NCBI GenBank assembly: GCA_038213835.1
Contig: JBBQSN010000002.1
Span: forward strand, 1-49,247
Length of the DNA stretch: 49,247 bases
Source of the DNA: JBBQSN01 sp038213835
Lineage (GTDB): Bacteria > Actinomycetota > Actinomycetes > Actinomycetales > CAWJMD01
Direction: 5' to 3'
Under the pieces are notes generated by a model that was not told the origin of the DNA, searched no databases, and saw only the letters and a list, made by a program, of their open reading frames with translations. A program made the position numbers and the translations under genes. How positions within the stretch are numbered: position 1 is the first letter of the stretch; each line of letters starts with the position of its first letter. This document shows, piece by piece, positions 9,557 to 19,580 of the stretch.

Positions 9557-10441
9557 TCACGACGCGGCCAGGGTCCGCTCGGCCCGCTCGACGACGTTCT
9601 GCAGCAGCATCGCCCGCGTCATCGGACCCACTCCGCCGGGGTTCGGCGACAGCCAGCCGGCGACGTCGGCCACGCCGGGGTCGACGTCGCCGCGTAGCCG
9701 CGCCTTGCCGTCGTCGCCCGCGACCCGCGAGACGCCGACGTCGAGTACCGCCGCGCCGCGACGGACCATGTCCGCGGTGATGAGCCCTGGCACCCCGGCC
9801 GCCGCGACGACGACGTCGGCGTGCCGCACGTGCTCCGCGAGGTCACGGGTCCCGGTGTGGCACAGCGTGACCGTGGCGTTGACGTCCTTGCGCGTGAGCA
9901 GCAGCCCGAGCGAGCGGCCCACGGTGATGCCACGGCCGACCACGCACACCTCGGCACCGCGCAGGTCGACGCCGTGCCGCACCAGCAGCTCGATGATGCC
10001 GCGCGGCGTGCACGGCAGCGGGGTGCTCATCGGCTCGGACACCCGCAGCACCAGGCGCCCCAGGTTGGTGGGGTGCAGTCCGTCGGCGTCCTTCTCGGGG
10101 TCGATCAGCTCGAGCACCCGCTGCTCGTCCAGGCCCTTCGGGAGCGGCAGCTGGACGATGTACCCGGTGCAGGACGGGTCGTCGTTGAGGCGGCGCACCG
10201 CCGCCTCGACCTCGTCCTGGGTGGCGGTGGCCGGCAGGTCCTCGCGGATGGACGCGATGCCCACCTGGGCGCAGTCCTTGTGCTTGCCGTTGACGTACCA
10301 GCGGCTGCCGGGGTCGTCCCCGACCAGGACGGTGCCGAGACCGGGGGCGACGCCGCGCTCGCGCAGGGCGGTGACCCGTCCGGTGAGGTCGGTCTTGATC
10401 GCGGCCGCCGTGGCGGTGCCGTCGAGGACCTGTGCGGTCAT
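9557..10441 (-). CDS. folD: Bifunctional methylenetetrahydrofolate dehydrogenase / methenyltetrahydrofolate cyclohydrolase
   Basis: Interconverts 5,10-methylene-THF and 10-formyl-THF in the cytoplasm with NADP. The 294-residue protein has DGTATAAAIKTDL at the N-terminus, the substrate-binding and catalytic stretch VGDDPGSRWYVNGKHKDC with the YxxxK pair, PEKDADGLHPTNLGRL, PCTPRGIIELL, and the Rossmann loop VVGRGITVGRSLGLLLTR. GRGITVGR replaces the more common GRSxxVGxP form, as seen in many actinobacterial FolDs. It starts with ATG 55 bases after glyA on the same strand, so it very likely shares the ZTP-riboswitch-controlled transcript. Confidence 0.95.
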   Translation of the reverse strand: MTAQVLDGTATAAAIKTDLTGRVTALRERGVAPGLGTVLVGDDPGSRWYVNGKHKDCAQVGIASIREDLPATATQDEVEAAVRRLNDDPSCTGYIVQLPLPKGLDEQRVLELIDPEKDADGLHPTNLGRLVLRVSEPMSTPLPCTPRGIIELLVRHGVDLRGAEVCVVGRGITVGRSLGLLLTRKDVNATVTLCHTGTRDLAEHVRHADVVVAAAGVPGLITADMVRRGAAVLDVGVSRVAGDDGKARLRGDVDPGVADVAGWLSPNPGGVGPMTRAMLLQNVVERAERTLAAS

Positions 10442-10496
10442 GGGTTGTGCCTCCGTGACGGGGTGGACGACGTCGGACGAGGAGCGGACGCCCTCG

Positions 10497-11813
<1,317 letters not shown>

Positions 11814-11857
11814 GTCGTCTCCTCGAAGTGGCTGTCTCGCGCAATCCGGTGACGGCG

Positions 11858-11940
11858 GGCCCAGGCGATCGACCCGTGGTCGTGCTGCACTGCCCGTCAC
11901 TCCCCGGTGGTGGACCACCTGAACGCCAGTCGTGACGGGG
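11858..11940 (-). promoter_or_regulatory. ZTP (pfl) riboswitch upstream of glyA-folD
   Basis: Read on the minus strand, the leader holds all parts of a ZTP aptamer. An 8-bp P1 pairs CCCGTCAC (11939-11932) with GTGACGGG (11900-11893). The conserved ACTGGCG lies inside P1. A 5-bp hairpin GGTGG-TCCA-CCACC is followed by the conserved CCGGGGAGTGAC. P3 is CGACC-ACG-GGTCG (11882-11870), and the 3' ligand-binding CGCCTGGGC follows directly. The GGCG of ACTGGCG can pair with CGCC to give the class-defining pseudoknot. The class binds ZMP/ZTP and activates folate and purine genes when AICAR formylation is limiting. No clear intrinsic terminator follows, so control may be at the glyA ribosome site, 36 bases further on. 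Confidence 0.9.
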
Positions 11941-11962
11941 GCAGGCTACCAAGCCGTACCCT
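11932..11962 (+). promoter_or_regulatory. Putative purU promoter giving a leaderless GTG mRNA
   Basis: GTGACG (11932-11937) and TACCCT (11957-11962) are separated by 19 bases. Transcription would begin at or next to the purU GTG at 11970. The -35 box lies inside the P1 arm of the ZTP riboswitch on the other strand, so the two divergent promoters overlap. Confidence 0.4.
11943..11948 (-). promoter_or_regulatory. Putative -10 box for the riboswitch-glyA-folD transcript
   Basis: On the minus strand TAGCCT lies just upstream of the first aptamer stem, so the RNA would start within a few bases of P1. No good -35 box is visible, which is common in actinobacteria. Confidence 0.4.
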
Positions 11963-11969
11963 CTGGCCC

Positions 11970-12818
11970 GTGCAGCCGTCCTCCTACGTCCTGGCGCTGT
12001 CGTGCCCCGACCGCCCCGGGATCGTCCACGCCGTATCCGGCGTCCTCGCCGACGCCGGCGGCAACATCACCGAGAGCGGGCAGTTCTCCGACCCCGGGAC
12101 CGGTCGGTTCCTGATGCGGGTGCAGGCCGACGTCGCTCTGGACCAGGAGGACCTGCACGCGCGGTTCGCCCCCGTGGCCGAGGGGTTCGACATGACCTGG
12201 CGGCTGGACGTCCTCGGCCGACCGATGCGCACCCTGGTGATGGTCAGCCGCGAGGGGCACTGCCTCAACGACCTGCTGTTCCGCCAGCGGGCCGGGTTGC
12301 TCCCCGTCGAGGTGCCGGCCGTGGTGTCCAACCACGAGGACCTGCGCCCGCTCGCCGAGTTCTACCAGGTGCCGTTCCACCACCTCCCCGTGGTCGCCGG
12401 CGACAAGGCCGGCGCCGAGGCCGCCCTGCTGCGCCTCGTCGAGGAGGTCGACGCCGAGCTCGTGGTGCTGGCCCGCTACATGCAGGTGCTCTCCGACGAC
12501 CTGTGCCGCTCGCTGGCCGGTCGCGCGATCAACATCCACCACTCGTTCCTGCCGTCGTTCAAGGGCGCCCGGCCGTACCACCAGGCCCGCGAGCGCGGCG
12601 TGAAGCTGATCGGCGCCACCGCGCACTACGTCACCGCGGACCTCGACGAGGGCCCGATCATCGAGCAGGGTGTCGAGCGGGTGGACCACACCATGGACGT
12701 CCCCGCGCTGCGGGCGATGGGCCAGGACATCGAGGCGCAGGTGCTCGCCCGGGCGGTGCGCTGGCACGCCGAGCACCGGGTGCTGCTGGACGGCACCCGC
12801 ACCGTCGTCTTCCGCTGA
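11970..12818 (+). CDS. purU: Formyltetrahydrofolate deformylase
   Basis: Hydrolyses 10-formyl-THF to formate and THF, opposing the FolD/GlyA direction. The 282-residue protein has an N-terminal ACT domain (about 1-80; YVLALSCPDRPGIVHAVSGV) that senses glycine or methionine in characterised PurU proteins. A formyltransferase-fold domain follows (about 90-280), with the INIHHSFLPSFKGARPYHQA segment and HYVTADLDEGPIIEQ that hold the Asn-His-Asp catalytic set. The GTG at 11970 is chosen because it begins the ACT domain and sits 7 bases after a -10-like box. It is divergent from the riboswitch-glyA-folD unit. Confidence 0.95.
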   Translation: MQPSSYVLALSCPDRPGIVHAVSGVLADAGGNITESGQFSDPGTGRFLMRVQADVALDQEDLHARFAPVAEGFDMTWRLDVLGRPMRTLVMVSREGHCLNDLLFRQRAGLLPVEVPAVVSNHEDLRPLAEFYQVPFHHLPVVAGDKAGAEAALLRLVEEVDAELVVLARYMQVLSDDLCRSLAGRAINIHHSFLPSFKGARPYHQARERGVKLIGATAHYVTADLDEGPIIEQGVERVDHTMDVPALRAMGQDIEAQVLARAVRWHAEHRVLLDGTRTVVFR

Positions 12819-12855
12819 GGGGAATGCCGCGCCGCTGCCCCGCGCTGGCCCCGGT

Positions 12856-13692
12856 ATGAGCATCCCGTTCACGACAACCGTCCGCGGCGTCACCGTCCCC
12901 ACCCTGGGCTTCGGCACCTGGGAGGTCGAGGGCGATGACGCCGTCGAGGGCGTCCGAGACGCGTTGGTCGCCGGCTATCGCCACGTCGACACCGCCTTCG
13001 CCTACGGCAACGAGGACCAGGTCGGCGAGGGCATCGCCGCCTCCGGCGTCCCTCGCGACGACATCTGGCTCACCACCAAGGTGATCCAGGACGAGTTCGA
13101 GCCGGACCAGGTGCGGTTCAGCGCCGAACGCTCGCTGCGCGCGCTGCGCACCGACCACCTCGACCTGCTGCTGCTGCACTGGCCGGTCGGCGGCGACCAG
13201 GTGGTGGTCGACGCGCTGGGCGCCCTCGTCGGGCTGCGTGAGCAGGGCTCGGTGCGCGAGATCGGCGTCTGCAACGTCCCGGCGAGCATGCTCGGACGGC
13301 TGCACGACGCGGTGCCGCAGCTGTTCGCCGACCAGGTGGAGTTCCACGCCCAGCTCGGCGCCGACCGGCTGCTCGAGGCGGCCCGGGTCCGAGAGGTGCT
13401 GGTCACCGCGTACAGCCCGCTCGGGAACGGCAAGGGCATCATCGAGGCCGACGTCGTGCAGGAGGTCGCGGCCGCCCGCGGCGCCACCCCCGCCCAGGTC
13501 GCGATCGCCTACCTGGCCCGGCAGGACGGCGTCACGGTGCTGCCGCGCTCGACCCACCCCGACCGCCGCCGGGAGAACCTCGCCGCGCTCGAGGTCGACC
13601 TCACCGCCGACGACGTCGCCGCGCTGGACACCCTGGCCGCCACCGGCCGTCGCGTGGTCGACCCGCCGTGGTCCCCCGACTGGGAGGACTGA
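12856..13692 (+). CDS. Aldo/keto reductase (2,5-diketo-D-gluconate reductase-like)
   Basis: A 278-residue NADPH-dependent AKR. The catalytic tetrad is complete: Asp45 and Tyr50 in DTAFAYGNEDQVG, Lys75 in LTTKV and His108 in LLLHWP. GTWEV at the start, IGVCN in the middle and the C-terminal VLPRSTHPDRRRENL are typical of the small prokaryotic AKR5-like group that reduces aldehydes and keto-acids. The ATG lies 37 bases after purU on the same strand, so it could be co-transcribed with purU although no functional link is obvious. The specific substrate cannot be read from sequence. Confidence 0.9.
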   Translation: MSIPFTTTVRGVTVPTLGFGTWEVEGDDAVEGVRDALVAGYRHVDTAFAYGNEDQVGEGIAASGVPRDDIWLTTKVIQDEFEPDQVRFSAERSLRALRTDHLDLLLLHWPVGGDQVVVDALGALVGLREQGSVREIGVCNVPASMLGRLHDAVPQLFADQVEFHAQLGADRLLEAARVREVLVTAYSPLGNGKGIIEADVVQEVAAARGATPAQVAIAYLARQDGVTVLPRSTHPDRRRENLAALEVDLTADDVAALDTLAATGRRVVDPPWSPDWED

Positions 13693-13738
13693 ACCCCCTG
13701 TCCCACCCCGGTTGCGGCGAGGTGCCAGGGTGGGATGC

Positions 13739-14968
13739 ATGTCATCGCGAACGGTCTTCAGTGGCGGGGTGCTGTTCGACGGCACCGGTTTCGAGGAGGG
13801 CGACCTCGTCGTGCAGGACGGCCGGGTGGTCGACGTCGGCCGTGGCCTGGACGGCGACGAGCAGGTCGACTGCACCGGCCGCACGCTGACGCCGGGGATC
13901 GTCGACTGCCACGTGCACGCGATGTTCTCCGGCATCGACGTCCTCAAGCAGATCCAGAACCCGTTCTCGTACCCGTTCTACGAGGCCGCCCGCAACCTCG
14001 GCGCCACCCTTCGCACCGGGGTCACCACGGTGCGCGACGCCGGCGGCTCCGACGCCGGGCTGCGCAAGGCCGTCAAGGACGGTCTGGTCACCGGCCCGCG
14101 GATGCAGATCGCGATCACGATCCTGTCCCAGACCGGCGGTCACGGGGACGACTGGATGCCCTGCGGCGTCGGAGTCCCCTTCCTCGTGACCCACCCGGGG
14201 ATGCCGTCCGGCGTGGTCGACGGCGTGGACCCGATGCGCCGCAAGACCCGCGAGATCCTGCGGGCCGGTGCCGACGTCATCAAGGTCTGCACGACCGGAG
14301 GGGTGCTCTCGGCGGCCGACGACCCGCGGCACTCGCAGTTCTCCCCCGCCGAGCTCGCCGTGCTGGTCGAGGAGGCGAACGCCCAGCACAAGCCGGTGAT
14401 GGCGCACGCCCAGGGCGCCGAGGGGATCAAGAACGCCGTGCGCGCCGGCATCCGCTCGATCGAGCACGGCATCTACCTCGATCCCGAGGGCATCGACCTG
14501 ATGCTGGAGAGCGGCACCTGGCTGGTGCCGACCCTGGTGGCCCCGCGGGCGGTCATCGCCGCCGCGGCAGCCGGCGCCGCCATCCCCGCCACCATGGTGG
14601 CCAAGGCGGTCGCGACGGCCGCGATCCACACCGACGCGATCACCGCCGCCGCGGCCGCGGGGGTGAAGATCGCGATGGGCACCGACTCCGGCGTCGGCCC
14701 GCACGGCTTCAACCTCGACGAGCTCGGCCTCATGGTCGGCTGCGGGATGAGTGCGGAACGGGCGTTCGCCGCGTCCACCACCAGCGCTGCCCAGCTGCTC
14801 GGCCTGGGTGATGAGATCGGCCGTCTCGCAACGGGTTTCGCGGCGGATCTCGTGCTCTTCGACGGCGACCTGCGCGGCCACCACCTCGCCGACCTGGGCG
14901 ACCGGCTGCGGGGCGTCTGGCAGGCCGGCTTCCCGGTCCAGGGCGTCCCCGCGCAGCCCGCCGCCTGA
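13739..14968 (+). CDS. Metal-dependent amidohydrolase (prolidase/imidazolonepropionase-like)
   Basis: A 409-residue amidohydrolase-superfamily enzyme with a complete binuclear metal site: His58 and His60 in DCHVH, Lys182 in ADVIKVCTTGG (candidate carbamylated bridge), His223 in VMAHAQG, His243 in SIEHG and Asp316 in MGTDSGV. This pattern belongs to the Xaa-Pro dipeptidase/Sgx-type amidohydrolases that cleave N-acyl or dipeptide amide bonds. There is no signal peptide. The ATG at 13739 is preceded by GGTGGGA, 46 bases after the aldo/keto reductase stop. The residues from about 270 to 310 are strikingly Ala-rich (IAAAAAGAAIPATMVAKAVA) but remain in frame. Confidence 0.88.
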   Translation: MSSRTVFSGGVLFDGTGFEEGDLVVQDGRVVDVGRGLDGDEQVDCTGRTLTPGIVDCHVHAMFSGIDVLKQIQNPFSYPFYEAARNLGATLRTGVTTVRDAGGSDAGLRKAVKDGLVTGPRMQIAITILSQTGGHGDDWMPCGVGVPFLVTHPGMPSGVVDGVDPMRRKTREILRAGADVIKVCTTGGVLSAADDPRHSQFSPAELAVLVEEANAQHKPVMAHAQGAEGIKNAVRAGIRSIEHGIYLDPEGIDLMLESGTWLVPTLVAPRAVIAAAAAGAAIPATMVAKAVATAAIHTDAITAAAAAGVKIAMGTDSGVGPHGFNLDELGLMVGCGMSAERAFAASTTSAAQLLGLGDEIGRLATGFAADLVLFDGDLRGHHLADLGDRLRGVWQAGFPVQGVPAQPAA

Positions 14969-14972
14969 CCGG

Positions 14973-15590
14973 TCAGACGGGTCGGCGCGCCGCCCTCGCC
15001 GACAGCACCACGACGAGCGGCCAACAGGCCTGCGCTGCGGCGGCCACGCGCTCGGCCAGGCCGACGCGGTCGCCGCCGAGCTCGACGGCGAACCACGCCA
15101 GGGTGCCGAGCAGGGCGATGGACGCCCCGGCCACGGCCGGCGTGCGCAGCCCCCAGGGCAGCGAGCGGTCGGCGCGACGGCCGCGGGCGAGCCGCTCGGC
15201 CAGGGGCCAGGTGCCGAGCAGCCCGAACGCCGCGGACGCGGCGAGGACGTGCAATGGCGCCCCGCCCTCGGATCCCCCCGCCGGCAGCGGGAACACCGCG
15301 ACCGCGGCCGTGGCGAGGCCGCCCGCCGCGTACCACCAGCGTCCCGGCACCGATGCCCGGCGCAGCGCCAGGGCCGTCACCGCGTGGCACAGCCCGGTGC
15401 CGGCGATCGCGGCCGTCATCACCCAGCGCTGGTCGGCGTCGAGCGCCGCGAGCGCGCTGATCGTCCCGGAGACCTGGTCGAACCCGCTCTCCTGCGACGC
15501 GGCGGCCAGGGTCCACCCCCCGATCAGCAGCACCGGCGCAGCCACGGCGCTCAGCACTCCCCACCCCGGTACCTCGCTCGGCTCGCTCAC
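14973..15590 (-). CDS. DUF998 family membrane protein
   Basis: A 205-residue integral membrane protein with about six hydrophobic segments, opening with VLSAVAAPVLLIGGWTLAA and then TISALAALDADQRWVMTAAI. That opening (hydrophobic helix 1, then SG.IS.LaA.....WvM) is typical of DUF998, a family of unknown function. Its GTG/ATG region overlaps the end of the SpoIIE-type phosphatase gene by 4 bases, so the two are translationally coupled and this protein may work with the phosphatase at the membrane. It ends 4 bases from the convergent amidohydrolase gene. Confidence 0.8.
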   Translation of the reverse strand: MSEPSEVPGWGVLSAVAAPVLLIGGWTLAAASQESGFDQVSGTISALAALDADQRWVMTAAIAGTGLCHAVTALALRRASVPGRWWYAAGGLATAAVAVFPLPAGGSEGGAPLHVLAASAAFGLLGTWPLAERLARGRRADRSLPWGLRTPAVAGASIALLGTLAWFAVELGGDRVGLAERVAAAAQACWPLVVVLSARAARRPV

Positions 15591-17374
15591 GGCTCGTCAC
15601 CCTCCCCCCACGGTCCGGCGGGTCCGGGCACCCGGATCACGAGCACCGCGATGTCGTCGGCGGCGTCGTCGCGCTGGAAGGCCAGGACGTTGTCGGCCAC
15701 GCACCCGGCGAGACCCTCGGCGTCCAACCCGCGGACCCACTCCAGCAGCTCGACCAGCCGCTGCTCGCCGAACAGGCCGGTCTCGCCGCGCGCCTCGGTG
15801 ACCCCGTCGGTGAAGAGCACGAGCGCGTCGTCGGGACCGAGGCGCAGCGTCTCGTCGGCGTGCTCGACGTCGGCGAAGAGCCCGATCGCCCCGCCCGGGA
15901 CCCCGACGGCCCGCACCGGTCCCGTGCGTGGCACCAGCAACGGTTGCGCGTGCCCCCCGAGGGCCAGCACCACCTCGACGACGCCGTCCTCGCCCGGCGC
16001 CATGACGCCCGTGGCCACGGTCAGGTAGGTCTCGTCCTCGGTCTCGTCGACCATGTGACGGTTCAGGCCGGCCAGGGCAGTGGACGGCGGCTGACCCGGC
16101 ACCGACAAGGCCCGCAGCGTGTACCGCGCCATCGCCGTGATCGCTGCCGACGACGCCCCCTTGCCGCTGACGTCACCGATCGCGAACGCCCACCCGTCGC
16201 CCAGTGCGTGCACGTCGTAGAAGTCGCCGCCCACCTCGCGCCCGGCGCCCGCCGGCCGGTACACCGCGCCGAGCTCGACACCGGGGATCCTCGGCAGCGC
16301 GCGCGGGCGCAGCGACCGGCTGAGCGTGGCCGCCACCCGGGCCTGGTCGGCCAAGGCTCGGTCGCGCCGCAGCTCCTCGGCCCGGCGCCGGGTCACGTCG
16401 CGCACCACCAGCAGACGCCCGCCCGCGTGGCCGCGCGAGTCCGGCAGGTCGCTGACCTGGATCTCCAGGTCGAGCCCGCGCGAGTCGGTGACGAAGCGGG
16501 TCTCGTGCACGCCGTCGTGCCCCTGCGCGGCGGCGAGCAGCCCGTCGGGCAGGTCACGGCCGCGCCAGCCGGTGCGCCAGCCGAGCAGCTCGAGCGCGGC
16601 CGGGTTGGCCTCGACGACCCGGCACTCGTCGTCCAGGACGAGGACTCCCTCCCTCATCCCCCGCACCACGGTGCCGAAGGCGATCGGGGCGAGCCCCAGC
16701 AGCCGCCGCTCCAGCAGCGCCCGGGCGAGCACCGCGGCCGAGACCGTGAACGCGATCGGGGTGAGGTCGACCGACGCGAACGGACCGAGGCCGAAGTTGA
16801 ACCCCAGGTTCACCGCGAACGGCAGCAGGGCCGCCGCCACGAGCGTCCACGCCTCCGTCTGGTAGTACCGGGCTCGCCGTAGCAGGCTCGTGACGAAGAC
16901 GACCACCGAGCCGACCAGCAGCAGGTTCGCGTAGGCCAGGTGGAACCAGAACAGCGGGCCGGACAGCGCCAGCGCCGGCGCGTTCGGGTCGCCGGCAGGG
17001 TCGATGCTGCGGATCAGGTCGTGGGTCGCGGGGACGGCGAGGAGGGAGAGCACGACGACCGGCTCGATCGCCAGCAGCACCAGCAGGCGCGGGGTGAGCA
17101 GCCGACCGCGTCCCGTCCAGCACAGCACGAAGGCGATGAAGGACGGGACGAGCAGGCTGATGCCCACGTACTTGGCGTCACCCCACCGCAGCGAGGCCGC
17201 ACCCGTGGTGAACAGCTCTCCCGAGTAGGCGAGGCTCCACAGCGCGGTCGCCACGAGCTGGGCCGACAGGGCGGTGCCCGCGCCGCCGCGGCGGCGGGAC
17301 CAGACGAACGAGGCCAGCAGGAGGGAGAGCACCGCGTTGACCACGAAGATGGTACCGATGACGGTGACCGCCAC
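15587..17374 (-). CDS. Membrane-anchored PP2C-type (SpoIIE) phosphatase with 7TM and PAS domains
   Basis: A 595-residue signalling protein. Residues 1-215 have seven hydrophobic segments of the histidine-kinase 7TM type. Residues about 225-345 are a PAS domain (GMREGVLVLDDECRVVEANP, then ELLGW), followed by a short coil (RRRAEELRRDRALADQARVA). Residues about 350-590 are a SpoIIE/RsbU-like phosphatase, with YRPAGAGREVGGDFYDVHAL, GDVSGKG, LFTDGVTEAR and DDAADDIAVLVI giving the metal-binding Asp residues. Such proteins dephosphorylate anti-sigma-factor antagonists and so switch on stress sigma factors. No partner kinase, STAS or sigma gene lies next to it. The coupled gene downstream is DUF998. 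Confidence 0.9.
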   Translation of the reverse strand: MAVTVIGTIFVVNAVLSLLLASFVWSRRRGGAGTALSAQLVATALWSLAYSGELFTTGAASLRWGDAKYVGISLLVPSFIAFVLCWTGRGRLLTPRLLVLLAIEPVVVLSLLAVPATHDLIRSIDPAGDPNAPALALSGPLFWFHLAYANLLLVGSVVVFVTSLLRRARYYQTEAWTLVAAALLPFAVNLGFNFGLGPFASVDLTPIAFTVSAAVLARALLERRLLGLAPIAFGTVVRGMREGVLVLDDECRVVEANPAALELLGWRTGWRGRDLPDGLLAAAQGHDGVHETRFVTDSRGLDLEIQVSDLPDSRGHAGGRLLVVRDVTRRRAEELRRDRALADQARVAATLSRSLRPRALPRIPGVELGAVYRPAGAGREVGGDFYDVHALGDGWAFAIGDVSGKGASSAAITAMARYTLRALSVPGQPPSTALAGLNRHMVDETEDETYLTVATGVMAPGEDGVVEVVLALGGHAQPLLVPRTGPVRAVGVPGGAIGLFADVEHADETLRLGPDDALVLFTDGVTEARGETGLFGEQRLVELLEWVRGLDAEGLAGCVADNVLAFQRDDAADDIAVLVIRVPGPAGPWGEGDEP

Positions 17375-17508
17375 GCGCCCACCTCCCCGCCCGGGCGCCT
17401 GTCGGGCGCGCTCGGCCCATCCTCCCGGAACCCGGTGGTCCCGCGCGCCCGTTTCACCCCGACGGCGCGCACCCGTTCACCCGCCCGGGGCGCGCAGATC
17501 GCGCCGCG

Positions 17509-17514
17509 TAGGTT
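17509..17514 (+). promoter_or_regulatory. Putative -10 box of the S9 peptidase gene (leaderless)
   Basis: TAGGTT lies 6 bases before the ATG at 17521, so the first transcribed base would be the start codon. The rest of the 146-base divergent gap shows no other clear signal. Confidence 0.4.
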
Positions 17515-17520
17515 GCGGGG

Positions 17521-19554
17521 ATGCGTCCGGACGACCTGCCCCTGCTCCGCACCGCCTCCGCGCCGTCGCTGACCCCGGACGGAGCGATCGCCGTCGTGGC
17601 GGTCCAGCGTCTCAGCACCGATACGGACCGGTACCCCTCGTCGCTGTGGGCCGTGCCCACCGACGGCTCCCCCTCGCGGCGGCTCACGTCCGGCCCCGGC
17701 GACAGCGCCCCGACGGTCTCCCCCGACGGCCGGCTCGTCGCGTTCCTGCGCGCGCCCGACAAGGGTGCCCCGCAGCTGACCGTCGTCGGGCTGCACGGCG
17801 GCGAGCCGGTCGTGATCACCGACCACAGGACCGGCGCGGGTGCCGCCCGCTGGAGCCCGGACGGCACCCGGCTCGCCTACAGCACGCGGGTGCCCGAGGA
17901 GGGCCGGTACGGCACGAGCGAGGACGTCGGGCCGGACGCCGAGCCGCCGCGGCTGGTGACCGGCAACCGCTACAGGATCGACGGCCTGGGGTACACGGGC
18001 GACCGCCGCCAGCACCTCTTCGTGCTCGACCTCACCACGGTGCTGGACACCCTCGACGACCCGACCGCCGAGCTGGCGACCCTCCCCCTCGTGCCGCACC
18101 AGGTCACCGACGGCGACGTCGACGACGCCGCCCCGGCATGGAGCCCGGACGGCCGCTGGCTGGCGTTCGTCTCCGACCGGCACGACAGCCGTGACGACGA
18201 CCTGCGCTCCGGGGTCTACCGGGTCTCGGCCGACGGTGGCGAGGTGCACCCGGTGGCCACCGGTGACCTGTCGGTCGACCAGGTGGAGTGGGTCGGAGAT
18301 GACCGGCTGCTGCTGGTGGCGGGCGACCTCGGCGCCGAGGGCCTCGCGTTCGTGGGCTCCACCCCCGGCCTGTTCCGGCTCGACCTCCCGCAGGACCTTC
18401 CCGGCCGGCCGGCCGGCCCGGTCGAGGGCGTCCGGCTGACCGACCTCGACACCGACCTCGGCGAACCCGGGTCGCGGATCGTCCTGGCCGGGGACCACGT
18501 GCTGCTCAGCACGCGCGACCGCGGCGCGGTCCGTCTCGTCCGGCTGCCCGTGGACGCGGAGCCGGGGACGGCACCCGAGGTGCTCGTGGACGGCAGGCGG
18601 CTGGTGCGCGGCGCCGCCGCCACGACCGACGGTTCCGTCGTCGCCGTCGTGGTCTCCTCGCCGGAGCGCTCCGGCGACCTCGGCGTGGTCGAGGACGGCG
18701 ACGTGCGGCTGCTGACCGACCTGTCGGAGCCGCTGCGCGCGACCGGCCGGGTGCAGCCCCTGCACGAGCGCGAGGCCACCGCCCCGGACGGCTACCCGGT
18801 GCACGGCTGGGTCGTGCTGCCCGACGCCGAGGTGCACGGCGATGGCCCGTACCCGGTGCTGCTGAACATCCACGGCGGCCCGTACGCGATGTACGGCTGG
18901 ACCCTGTTCGACGAGGCCCAGGTGTACGCCGGTGCCGGCTACGCCGTGGTGATGTGCAACCCTCGCGGCTCCGCCGGGTACGGGCGCGACCACGGCCTGG
19001 CCGTGCAGGGCGCCTTCGGGGAGCGGGACGCCGACGACGTCCTCGCCTTCCTCGACCACGTGCTGACCAACGACTCCCTGCACCTGGACGCCGCGCGCGT
19101 CGGCGTCATGGGCGGCTCGTACGGCGGCTACATGACCGCGCTGCTCACCACCCGCACGCAGCGGTTCGTGGCGGCGATCGTCGAGCGCGGGTACCTCGAT
19201 CCGGAGACGTTCGCCGGGTCGTCGGACATCGGCTGGTTCTTCCCCTCGCAGTACCACGGCACGGTCGAGGCGATGCGCGCCCAGGCGCCGATGACGCACG
19301 TGGAGCAGGTGCGCACCCCCACGCTGGTGATCCACTCCGAGGCTGACTGGCGCTGCCCGGTAGAGCAGGGCCAGCGCTGGTACGCCGCGCTGCGCCGCCA
19401 GGGCGTGGCGACCGAGCTGCTGCTGTTCCCCGGCGAGGGCCACGAGCTGACCCGGGCCGGACGTCCGAAGCACCGGCTCGCCCGGTTCGAGCACGTGCTG
19501 CGCTGGTGGGCCACGCACCTGCCGGTGGACCGAGCCGTTGACACGAACCGCTGA
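17521..19554 (+). CDS. S9 family peptidase (prolyl oligopeptidase-type)
   Basis: A 677-residue serine peptidase with no signal peptide, so probably cytoplasmic. Residues about 1-400 are a beta-propeller with TolB/WD40-like repeats (PTVSPDGRLVAFLRAPDKGA, ARWSPDGTRLAY, PAWSPDGRWLAFVSD). Residues about 410-670 are the alpha/beta hydrolase domain. The triad is Ser533 in GGSYGGYM, Asp609 in SEADWRCP and His641 in GEGHELTR. It belongs to the acylaminoacyl/dipeptidyl peptidase-like group that trims short peptides. It is divergent from the phosphatase gene and convergent with icd. Confidence 0.93.
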   Translation: MRPDDLPLLRTASAPSLTPDGAIAVVAVQRLSTDTDRYPSSLWAVPTDGSPSRRLTSGPGDSAPTVSPDGRLVAFLRAPDKGAPQLTVVGLHGGEPVVITDHRTGAGAARWSPDGTRLAYSTRVPEEGRYGTSEDVGPDAEPPRLVTGNRYRIDGLGYTGDRRQHLFVLDLTTVLDTLDDPTAELATLPLVPHQVTDGDVDDAAPAWSPDGRWLAFVSDRHDSRDDDLRSGVYRVSADGGEVHPVATGDLSVDQVEWVGDDRLLLVAGDLGAEGLAFVGSTPGLFRLDLPQDLPGRPAGPVEGVRLTDLDTDLGEPGSRIVLAGDHVLLSTRDRGAVRLVRLPVDAEPGTAPEVLVDGRRLVRGAAATTDGSVVAVVVSSPERSGDLGVVEDGDVRLLTDLSEPLRATGRVQPLHEREATAPDGYPVHGWVVLPDAEVHGDGPYPVLLNIHGGPYAMYGWTLFDEAQVYAGAGYAVVMCNPRGSAGYGRDHGLAVQGAFGERDADDVLAFLDHVLTNDSLHLDAARVGVMGGSYGGYMTALLTTRTQRFVAAIVERGYLDPETFAGSSDIGWFFPSQYHGTVEAMRAQAPMTHVEQVRTPTLVIHSEADWRCPVEQGQRWYAALRRQGVATELLLFPGEGHELTRAGRPKHRLARFEHVLRWWATHLPVDRAVDTNR

Positions 19555-19580
19555 CGAGGCGTGCGGGGACGTCGAGAGCG

